Of a stretch of 64,000 nucleotides of DNA, positions 57,709-64,000 are shown one piece after another; positions within the stretch are counted from its first letter, which is position 1, and each line of letters starts with the position of its first letter. This DNA is from Actinopolymorpha sp. NPDC004070. Lineage in GTDB: Bacteria; Actinomycetota; Actinomycetes; Propionibacteriales; Actinopolymorphaceae. A program made the translations under genes and the position numbers. The notes beneath the pieces were generated by a model that was not told the origin of the DNA, ran no database searches, and was given only the letters and a program-made list of their open reading frames with translations. Location: positions 124,001 to 188,000 of the forward strand of contig NZ_JBEXMJ010000006.1 of the NCBI RefSeq assembly GCF_040610475.1, written 5' to 3'.

Positions 57709-58761
57709 GTGCACGGTGAGTACAAGGTGCCGGGCGGCAAGCTGGTGGTGGTCGACCTCGACGTCGCCGACGGCATGCTGGCGAACGTCCGGGTCAGCGG
57801 GGACTTCTTCCTCGAACCCGACGAGGCGCTGGACGCGATCAACGCGGCCCTGACCGGACTTCCGTCCACCGCCGACACGAGGGTGCTGGCCGAACGCGTG
57901 GACGCCGGGCTCGGACCCGACGCCGTACTCCTCGGCTTCTCCGCCCAGGCGGTGGCGATCGCGGTCCGCCGCGCTCTGGCCCGGGCCACCGAGTGGCACG
58001 ACCACGACTGGCACCTGGTCCACGAGGGCCCGCAGGATCCGGCCATGCACATGGCCGTCGACGAGGTGCTGGCCGTGGACGTCGCCGCCGGGCGCCGCCC
58101 GCCCACCCTGCGGATCTGGGAGTGGGCGAAGCCCTGCGTGGTGATCGGCAGCTTCCAGTCGCTGCGCAACGAGATCGACGCCGAGGGCGCGCGGCGGCAC
58201 GGCATCGAGGTGGTCCGGCGGATCAGCGGTGGCGGCGCGATGTTCATCGAGCCGGGCAACACCATCACCTACTCGTTGTACGCACCCACCTCGCTCATCG
58301 ACGGGATGTCGTTCGCCGACTCCTACGCCTACCTCGACGACTGGGTGCTCGGTGCGTTCAACGAGGACCTCGGCGTCCGCGCGTGGTACCAGCCGCTCAA
58401 CGACATCACCTCCGATGGCGGGAAGATCGGCGGTGCGGCCCAGAAGCGGCTGACCACCGGAGCCGTCCTCCACCACGTGACGATGGCGTACGACATCGAC
58501 GCCGACAAGATGCTGGAGGTCCTGCGGATCGGCCGGGAGAAGCTGTCCGACAAGGGCACGGCCAGCGCGGGCAAGCGGGTGGACCCGCTGCGGCGCCAGA
58601 CCGGGCTGCCGCGGGAGGAGATCGTCGACCGGATGGTCGCGCACTTCCGCCGGCGCTACGGCCTTGTCAACGACTCCTTGACGGCGGCCGAGCAGGACGC
58701 CGCGGCCGCCCTGGTGGCGACGAAGTTCGGCACCGCCGAATGGACGGCACGCATCCCCTGA
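57709..58761 (+). CDS. Lipoate-protein ligase A family protein
   Basis: A 350-residue protein from GTG 57709. Unlike E. coli LplA, the accessory (C-terminal-type) domain appears first (1-90: GEYKVPGGKLVVVDLDV, GDFFLEPDEALDAIN), and the BPL/LplA catalytic domain second (residues 100-330): PAMHMAVDEVL, RRISGGGAMFIEPGNTITYSL (lipoyl-adenylate loop RRISGGGA) and GKIGGAAQKR with the key lysine. Attaches lipoate to dehydrogenase subunits or GcvH. A domain order like this is common in actinomycetes. Confidence 0.87.
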   Translation: MHGEYKVPGGKLVVVDLDVADGMLANVRVSGDFFLEPDEALDAINAALTGLPSTADTRVLAERVDAGLGPDAVLLGFSAQAVAIAVRRALARATEWHDHDWHLVHEGPQDPAMHMAVDEVLAVDVAAGRRPPTLRIWEWAKPCVVIGSFQSLRNEIDAEGARRHGIEVVRRISGGGAMFIEPGNTITYSLYAPTSLIDGMSFADSYAYLDDWVLGAFNEDLGVRAWYQPLNDITSDGGKIGGAAQKRLTTGAVLHHVTMAYDIDADKMLEVLRIGREKLSDKGTASAGKRVDPLRRQTGLPREEIVDRMVAHFRRRYGLVNDSLTAAEQDAAAALVATKFGTAEWTARIP

Positions 58762-59021
58762 CGGCCACTCTCGAGGTCTTCGCCGCCGCGGCGGACGCAG
58801 GGCACCGGCGACCCGCGCCGGGGCTCACCGACGCCTGCACATGTCCGAACGGTGTCCGGTCGGTGCGGAAAGAACGTCCGATTCCGGAAGCACACGTAAC
58901 CAAGCTTCACACAGCGGACCTTTCGTGAAAGATGATGTTGGTCCGTACGGGGGACTTTTCTTGCAGTCGAGCGTTCCTCCTGGGCGGACCGACCACCAAT
59001 GACAGGGGAGGACCGCACCAT
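58762..59021. other. Promoter region of the secreted repeat protein gene
   Basis: 260 bases with no gene. CTTTCGTGAAAG (58920-58931) is an almost palindromic word flanked by GGACC (58916-58920) and GGTCC (58940-58944). Upstream of the ATG 59022 lies AGGGGAGG. No -10/-35 pair could be assigned with confidence. Confidence 0.4.
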
Positions 59022-59990
59022 ATGAAGCTTCGAAGCGCAATCGCCGCGACGTCTCTGGTCGCAGCCGGCGGGATCGCGTTCGCGATGCCGGCCAACGCCG
59101 ACCTGGTGACCAGCTGCGTCGGCGAGGGCGGTGCCGTCACCGTTCCGGGCGACCTGGTTGTTCCGGCAGGCAAGGCCTGCTGGCTCAACGGCACCACCGT
59201 CGAGGGCAACGTGCGGGTCGGGGCCGGTGCCGACCTGATCGTGGAAGGTGTGACGTTCAAGGGATCCGTCAACGTGGCGGCGGACGCCTACATCGACACC
59301 ACCGACTCCACCATCATCAGGAACGTCACGGCCAACAACGCTTTCGGTTCGTACTTCTACGGCAGCAACGTCGGTGGCGCGGTCAACGCCACGGCCCCGG
59401 AGGGTTCTGAGAACGACGGGTTCGTCTACGCCGTCGACTCCAAGGTCACCGGGCGCGTCAACGCCGCCGTCCCGGGCGAGGTCGTTCTGGACGGCGCTCA
59501 GGTCGGTGGCGCTCTCATCGGCCAGGGCACGCGGTACGTGGACGTGTACAACTCCACGGTCGGCGGCAAGCTCACGGTCGCCGGCAACGAGGAGGGCTCG
59601 GTCTTCTGCGAGAGCGAGGTCTACGGGGACGCCAGCTACACCGGCAACTCCAAGACCCTGCAGCTGGGCGCCGACGGGCCGCTGGCTCCGTGCTCCGGCG
59701 CCAGCTACTGGGGCGGCAACGTGGACATCTCCAACAACACCGCGACCGTCGTGGTGAGCAACAACATCGTGCGCGGCAACCTGTCCGGTACCGGGAACGA
59801 CCCGGCGCCGACCGGTGAGAACAACCGCGTCCGTGGCACCGTGTCGGGTCAGTTCGAGGACCTGCAGGCTCCGGCCGCCATGCGGATGGCCGCGCCGCAG
59901 GACCGCAAGGCCGACCTGTCCGGTGAGGTCAAGGAGCGTCGTGCCGACGCGCAGGCCGAGGCCGAGGCGGCCGGCAAGGCGAAGCTGTGA
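59022..59990 (+). CDS. Secreted beta-solenoid-like repeat protein
   Basis: A 322-residue exported protein. The signal peptide (MKLRSAIAATSLVAAGGIAF, cleavage after ANA at about 27) precedes repeated short strands: VEGNVRVGAGADLIVEGVTFKG, SVNVAADAYIDTTDSTI, GGALIGQGTRYVDVYNSTVGGKL, GGNVDISNNTATVVVSNNIVRGN, each about 20 residues, as in right-handed beta-helices. The C-terminus is charged and helical (KADLSGEVKERRADAQAEAE). No catalytic motif. Codon use is less extreme in GC than neighbours in the central part. Possibly surface-attached or adhesive. Confidence 0.75.
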   Translation: MKLRSAIAATSLVAAGGIAFAMPANADLVTSCVGEGGAVTVPGDLVVPAGKACWLNGTTVEGNVRVGAGADLIVEGVTFKGSVNVAADAYIDTTDSTIIRNVTANNAFGSYFYGSNVGGAVNATAPEGSENDGFVYAVDSKVTGRVNAAVPGEVVLDGAQVGGALIGQGTRYVDVYNSTVGGKLTVAGNEEGSVFCESEVYGDASYTGNSKTLQLGADGPLAPCSGASYWGGNVDISNNTATVVVSNNIVRGNLSGTGNDPAPTGENNRVRGTVSGQFEDLQAPAAMRMAAPQDRKADLSGEVKERRADAQAEAEAAGKAKL

Positions 59991-60091
59991 CGGTTGCCCC
60001 GTACGACACGGCGGAGCAACGACTGACCCGCGGAAGTGCCTGAAATAACAGCAGGTTCAGCCAGCAGGAGCCGTCACGTCGACGGTGAGAC

Positions 60092-60124
60092 GCGGTGGCC
60101 GGGTCCGGTGGGCCCGGCCACCGC
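60092..60124. terminator. Hairpin between convergent solenoid and TetR genes
   Basis: GCGGTGGCCGGG and CCCGGCCACCGC pair perfectly over 12 bp with a 9-base loop. Confidence 0.75.
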
Positions 60125-60176
60125 TCGCGTTCCGGGCGGGAACCGTTGGTGGGGGGCATTGGGACGGTTGGGACGG

Positions 60177-60773
60177 TCACGGCGCCAGGGCGGCCTCGAC
60201 CATCTCGACGAGTCGATCGGCCGCACCCGAGGTGTCGTAGTCGTCGTCGTGCAGCCGCTCGGAGACGATGGCGTCGACGGCGCCGCCGACGATGATCGCC
60301 AGCGTCCGCGAGTCGGCGTCGCCGCGACCGCGGGCCCGCGCGGCGACGTCGAGGAGCCGGGCCAGCGGACGCCGGCGTTCCTCGGCCGACTGCTCCACAC
60401 CGCCGTGGCTGACCGCCTCGACGATCATCCGGGTGTGGCGCGGATGATCGTGCATATGACCGATCATCGACCGGATGTAGGCCGCCGGAGCCGCGAGCTC
60501 CCCGGCGGCTTCCGTAGCGGCGGCCACCTCGGCGGTGAGTGCACGGAGCACCTGCTCGTACGCGGCCCGCACGAGGGCGTCCTTGGTCGCGAAGTGGTAC
60601 AGCACCGCCGGTTTCGTGATGCCGGCGGCCTCGGCGATTCCCGCGAGTGACGTGCCGGCATAGCCCTTCTCGGCGACCCGGTCGATCGTGATGTCGATCA
60701 GCTGCGCCCGGCGCGCCCGCTCGGTCAGCGTCAGCTCCCGGTCGTCGCGGTCCCCTGCTCGTCTCGTCGCCAC
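60177..60773 (-). CDS. TetR-family repressor
   Basis: A 198-residue regulator. The TetR helix-turn-helix is at about 20-68 (DITIDRVAEKGYAGTSLAGIAEAAGITKPAVLYHFATKDAL; core TKPAVLYHFATKDAL). The C-terminal ligand domain includes HMHDHPRHTRMIVEAVSHGG. GTG 60773. It diverges from the hydrolase gene across an AT-rich 30-bp palindrome that is its likely operator. Confidence 0.9.
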   Translation of the reverse strand: MATRRAGDRDDRELTLTERARRAQLIDITIDRVAEKGYAGTSLAGIAEAAGITKPAVLYHFATKDALVRAAYEQVLRALTAEVAAATEAAGELAAPAAYIRSMIGHMHDHPRHTRMIVEAVSHGGVEQSAEERRRPLARLLDVAARARGRGDADSRTLAIIVGGAVDAIVSERLHDDDYDTSGAADRLVEMVEAALAP

Positions 60774-60786
60774 AGCCGCCGAGCTT

Positions 60787-60816
60787 ACCGTAGGGTATAA
60801 ATATTTACCATGCGGT
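60787..60816. promoter_or_regulatory. TetR operator with overlapping divergent promoters
   Basis: ACCGTAGGGTAT (60787-60798) and TTACCATGCGGT (60805-60816) are imperfect inverted arms (9 of 12 positions). The centre TATAAATATTT is unusually AT-rich and offers -10-like words on both strands (TATAAA rightward, TATTTA leftward). Position 14 bases from both genes fits autorepression. Confidence 0.7.
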
Positions 60817-60829
60817 CAGGATACGGCGA

Positions 60830-61816
60830 ATGACGAACACCGGCAGGCGGCGGCGCACAGGTTTCGCGCTGCTGGGCACAGCCCTCGGCGCGGTCGCGAC
60901 CACGCTCTCCGTGCGATCCCGGTCCCGGGTGGGTCACTGGGACGGCGCCGAGGGACGGGCACGGTTCCGGTCCGCCTACGACGCGGCGTTCGCCGAGCTG
61001 CCCGAGCCGGCCCGGACGGTCGACGTACGCACCGACTACGGCGTCGTCCGCGTCTACCGCTTCGCCGGCACGGGAAACGCCAAGGCCCCGCTAGTCCTGC
61101 TTCCCGGACGGTCGTCGGGCTCCCCGGTGTGGGCCGGCAACCTGCCGTCGCTGCTCCGGCTCGGCGACGTCTACACCGTCGACCTGCTCGGCGAACCCGG
61201 GATGAGCGTTCAGGAACGCCCGATCGGCACCGACGCCGACCAGGCCGCCTGGCTCCACCAGACTCTCGACGCGCTGCCGGAGACGTCCTTCCACGTCGTC
61301 GGCCTGTCCATCGGGGGCTGGACCGCTGTCAACCTCGCCTTGCACCGACCCGAACACCTGGCCACCCTCACGCTGGTCGACCCGGTGTTCGTGTTCGCCG
61401 GGATGCCCGTGGCGACGATCCTCCGCTCCCTGCCGGCATCCCTGCCCTGGTTGCCGAAGTCCTGGCGGGACGGATTCAACTCCTACACTGCCGGTGGCGC
61501 CCCGGTCGAGGACGTCCCCGTCGCGGCCATGATCGAGGCCGGGATGCGGCACTACACGCTGAGGCTCCCGCAGCCCCGCCGGATCAGCGAGGAACGACTC
61601 GCCGCCCTCGACCTGCCGACGCTCGCGATCATCGCGGGCCGGTCGGTCATGCACGACCCCGAGGTCGCCGCCCGCACCGCGAGTCGAGCGCTCCGCCACG
61701 GCACGACCCGGGTCTACCCTGACGCCTCCCACGCCGTCAACGGTGAGTACCCCGACCTGATCGCCGCCGACATCGCGACCCTGATCAGCGCACAGGAAGG
61801 CCGGGACTCACCGTGA
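60830..61816 (+). CDS. Alpha/beta hydrolase
   Basis: A 328-residue hydrolase. An N-terminal hydrophobic segment (GFALLGTALGAVATTLSV) may anchor it. The nucleophile Ser lies in VVGLSIGGWTA, the oxyanion region in LLPGRSSGSPVW, the acid probably in the AIIAGRSVMHDPE segment and the His in YPDASHAVNGEYP. It is regulated by the adjacent TetR protein. Substrate is an ester or similar small molecule, not predictable. ATG 60830. Confidence 0.87.
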   Translation: MTNTGRRRRTGFALLGTALGAVATTLSVRSRSRVGHWDGAEGRARFRSAYDAAFAELPEPARTVDVRTDYGVVRVYRFAGTGNAKAPLVLLPGRSSGSPVWAGNLPSLLRLGDVYTVDLLGEPGMSVQERPIGTDADQAAWLHQTLDALPETSFHVVGLSIGGWTAVNLALHRPEHLATLTLVDPVFVFAGMPVATILRSLPASLPWLPKSWRDGFNSYTAGGAPVEDVPVAAMIEAGMRHYTLRLPQPRRISEERLAALDLPTLAIIAGRSVMHDPEVAARTASRALRHGTTRVYPDASHAVNGEYPDLIAADIATLISAQEGRDSP

Positions 61817-61826
61817 GGCAGGCCCG

Positions 61827-62633
61827 CTAGGTCCCAGTCCAGGAAGGGCGTTGCTTGGCCACGAACGCCGCGACGCCCGCGCGGAAGTCCGCGCTGTCGT
61901 AGACCCGGTGCACGAGGTCGGTGTCGTCCGGCACGCGCGCGGCCATGATCCGGCGTACGGCCTGCTTGGTGGCCCACATCGTCAGCGGCGCGTGCTCGAC
62001 CAGCCGGGCGACCAGCACCTCGGCCTCGGCGTCGACGTCCTCGGGCTCGCAGACCTGCGACAGGAACCCCGCCGCCGCGACCTCGGTCTCGTCCAGCAGC
62101 CTTGCCCGTAACACCATGTCGAGCGTGCGGGCGGGCCCGAGGTTGTCCACCAGCAGCGCGACCGTGCGGGTGGACAGGCAGTTGCCGACGGTCCGCGCGA
62201 TCGGTACGCCGAACCGCGCGCCGCGGGCGGCGATCCGCAGGTCGCACGACGCGGCGATGGCCAGGCCCGCGCCCACGCAGTAGCCGGTGAGCACCGCGAC
62301 GGTCGGCACCCGTACACCGGACACCGTCTCCAGCAGGCGGGTCATCCGCTGCTCGTACGCCACTCCCGCGTCGCCGCCGGTGAACTCCCCGAACTGCCCG
62401 ATGTCGGTGCCCGCGACGAACGCCTCGTCACCGGCCCCCCGCAGCACCATCACCCGGATCGAGGAGTCGGACTCGGCCCGGTCGCAGGCGGCCAGCAGCC
62501 CGTCGTACATCGCCCAGGTCATGGCGTTGCGCCGCGTGGGGCGGTTGAACGTCACCCGCAGCACCGGCCCGTCGCGCTCGACGAGCAGTTCGTCCGTGGC
62601 CTGCGTGGCTTCGGTGGCTCCCGTGTCGCTCAC
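61827..62633 (-). CDS. Enoyl-CoA hydratase/isomerase family protein
   Basis: A 268-residue crotonase-fold protein. GTG 62633 overlaps the CoA-transferase stop (GTGA). Features: VTFNRPTRRNAMTWAMYDGL, oxyanion-hole loops GTDIGQFGEFT and YCVGAGLAIAASCDLRIA, and the second conserved region FGVPIARTVGNCLS. The usual catalytic glutamates are not obvious, so it might be an isomerase or hydrolase. Coupled to the CoA transferase, and likely acting on its product. Confidence 0.85.
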   Translation of the reverse strand: MSDTGATEATQATDELLVERDGPVLRVTFNRPTRRNAMTWAMYDGLLAACDRAESDSSIRVMVLRGAGDEAFVAGTDIGQFGEFTGGDAGVAYEQRMTRLLETVSGVRVPTVAVLTGYCVGAGLAIAASCDLRIAARGARFGVPIARTVGNCLSTRTVALLVDNLGPARTLDMVLRARLLDETEVAAAGFLSQVCEPEDVDAEAEVLVARLVEHAPLTMWATKQAVRRIMAARVPDDTDLVHRVYDSADFRAGVAAFVAKQRPSWTGT

Positions 62634-63853
62634 TCCGACCGTCCTTCCCGGTCCGGCCCGTCGCACCGCACCGCGCCGGCGGCTTCCAGTCGCTCGATCT
62701 CCGACATCGCGAATCCTGCCTCACGCAGGACCTCGCGGCTGTCGGCGCCCAGCGACGGCCCGGCCCGGCCGCGGACAGGCGGAGTGGCCGACATTCGCAT
62801 CGGCGACCCGAGCTGGCGGACCGCGCCGAGCGTGGGGTGCGGCGCGTCCCAGTAGTAGTGCCGTTCCCCCAGGTGGTCGTCGGTGAACACCTCCGCGTAG
62901 TCCGCGATCGGCGCGCACGGAACACCCGCCTTCTCCAGTGCGCGCACGAGTTCGTCCGTCTGCCAACCCCGGGTTGCGCGCTGGATCACAGGAGTCAGTT
63001 CGGACCGCAGCAGTTGGCGCTGGTAGGCGTCGGCGAGGCGCGGGTCGTCGGCCAGTTCGCCGAGGCCCAGTACGGCGCAGGCCGCCACCCAGGTGCGTGG
63101 TGTGACGGCGCCGAACGTGACCCAGCCGTCGGCGGTCGCGAACGCCTGGTAGGGCGCGGTGCTCTGGTGCGCCGAGCCCAGCCGGCCGCCGACCTCACCG
63201 GTGGCGAAGTACCTTCCCGCCTCCCAGATGCCCATCGACACCGCCGACTCGAACAGCGACACGTCGACGTGCTGCCCCGCCCCGCTGTGGTCCCGGGACC
63301 GCAGCGCGGCCACCGCGGCCAGCGCGGCGTACAGACCGCAGGTGAGGTCGCACAACGGCACGCCCACCTTGGCCGGCGGGCCGTCCGGCTCCCCCGTGAT
63401 GCTCATCAGCCCCGCCCGTGCCTGCGCCATCACGTCCAGGCCGGGCAGGCTCGCGCGCGGACCGTCCTGCCCCCACCCCGACAGCGACACGTACACCAGC
63501 CGCGGGTTGACCGCCCGCACACTCTCGTAGTCGAAGCCGAGCGCGTCCATCGCGCCGGGGCGGAGGTTCTGCAGGAACACGTCGGCTGTCGCGAGCAGCC
63601 GTGTCAACACCGCCTTGCCGTCGGGGTGCTTGAGGTCGACGGCCACCGAACGCTTGTTGCGGTTGAGCCGGACGAACGCCGACCCCTCCCCCTGCAGGTA
63701 CGGCCCGACCTGGCGGGCCGGGTCTCCCCTGCCGGGAGGCTCCACCTTCACCACGTCGGCACCGAGATCGGCGAGTTGCATCCCGGCGAACGGCGCGGCC
63801 ATGAAGACGCCGACCTCCACCACCCGTACGCCCGAAAGGCTTCCCTGGTCCAT
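62630..63853 (-). CDS. CaiB/BaiF family CoA-transferase
   Basis: A 407-residue class III CoA-transferase. ATG 63853 with GAGGGGG ten bases upstream. Signature: GVRVVEVGVFMAAPFAGMQLADLGADVVKVEPPGRGDPAR, NRNKRSVAVDLKHPDG, the catalytic aspartate in SLPGLDVMAQARAGLMSITG. It moves CoA between carboxylic acids. It stands 28 bases after a sugar-type ABC permease and upstream of an enoyl-CoA hydratase, suggesting uptake and activation of a carboxylate. Confidence 0.92.
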   Translation of the reverse strand: MDQGSLSGVRVVEVGVFMAAPFAGMQLADLGADVVKVEPPGRGDPARQVGPYLQGEGSAFVRLNRNKRSVAVDLKHPDGKAVLTRLLATADVFLQNLRPGAMDALGFDYESVRAVNPRLVYVSLSGWGQDGPRASLPGLDVMAQARAGLMSITGEPDGPPAKVGVPLCDLTCGLYAALAAVAALRSRDHSGAGQHVDVSLFESAVSMGIWEAGRYFATGEVGGRLGSAHQSTAPYQAFATADGWVTFGAVTPRTWVAACAVLGLGELADDPRLADAYQRQLLRSELTPVIQRATRGWQTDELVRALEKAGVPCAPIADYAEVFTDDHLGERHYYWDAPHPTLGAVRQLGSPMRMSATPPVRGRAGPSLGADSREVLREAGFAMSEIERLEAAGAVRCDGPDREGRSE

Positions 63854-63881
63854 GTGCGCGATCCCCCTCACCTGCCCGAGC

Positions 63882-64000
63882 TCACCTGCCTGAGATGCCC
63901 GTCATCACCACACCCCGGATGAACTGACGCTGGGCAACGAAGAACACGATCAGCACCGGGATCACCAGGAACATCGACGCCGCCATGCTGATGTTCCACG
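63882..64000 (-). CDS. ABC transporter permease, MalG-type (partial, C-terminus only)
   Basis: The last 39 codons. The sequence WNISMAASMFLVIPVLIVFFVAQRQFIRGVVMTG is the typical end of the inner-membrane permease of carbohydrate ABC importers (MalG/UgpE). TGA at 63882-63884. It lies 28 bases upstream of the CoA-transferase gene on the same strand. Confidence 0.9.
   Translation of the reverse strand, partial: WNISMAASMFLVIPVLIVFFVAQRQFIRGVVMTGISGR

Overview
This window is very GC-rich, densely coded actinomycete chromosome. The taxonomic markers are proteins typical of Actinomycetes: RbpA, a WhiB-family regulator, a primary sigma factor with an Ala/Lys-rich N-terminal linker, DUF7455, an MprAB/PepD-like stress cassette, a GCS2-type ligase and many GTG starts. 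The large share of sugar transport, glycoside-hydrolase-like and PhyH genes would suit a saprophytic Propionibacteriales-type organism (Kribbella or Actinopolymorpha-like), but that placement is inference. I see no rRNA, tRNA, CRISPR array, prophage or insertion sequence.

Layout. 1-2.6 kb: the N-terminal part of a sugar-binding lipoprotein, a GNAT acetyltransferase and a FetB-like permease; the last two have overlapping divergent start codons. 2.7-14.5 kb: a conserved core block with topoisomerase IV subunits parC (+) and parE (-) separated by an amino-acid permease, a DUF7455 zinc protein, a secreted glucoamylase-like protein, and two adjacent, nearly identical primary sigma factor genes, one without region 1.1. 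14.9-24.6 kb: universal stress protein, WhiB, glutamate-cysteine ligase family protein, DUF4192, a decayed cytochrome P450 that reads in frame into DNA polymerase IV, a secreted PKD/DUF6318 pair and hypotheticals. 24.7-34.5 kb: acylphosphatase, the MprA-MprB-PepD-like two-component/protease cassette, pyrD, an ATP-dependent DNA ligase, a group 2 sigma factor and a PfkB kinase. 34.6-42 kb: small secreted and membrane proteins, aldo/keto reductase, GPP34, ArfB, arginase-like and spermidine-synthase-like proteins, and a thioesterase operon. 42-49.7 kb: an accessory catabolic region with GntR regulator, DapA/NanA-type lyase, intracellular sialidase-like enzyme, two PhyH dioxygenases, an AraC regulator, a ribokinase-like kinase and DUF2277. 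49.7-58.8 kb: EcsC, SDR, a GH10-like lipoprotein-type hydrolase, rbpA, secG, an MFS exporter, phosphoglucomutase and a lipoate ligase. 59-64 kb: a secreted repeat protein, a TetR/hydrolase divergent pair, and an enoyl-CoA hydratase / CoA-transferase operon behind a sugar-type ABC permease.

Together the window holds an unusual concentration of transcription-initiation factors (two SigA-type, one SigB-type, RbpA, WhiB). Its most distinctive features are the tandem sigA duplication, the P450 relic fused by reading frame to dinB, and the cytoplasmic sialidase/lyase/dioxygenase cluster with recognisable candidate operators. Convergent gene pairs are commonly separated by strong perfect inverted repeats that look like bidirectional terminators.
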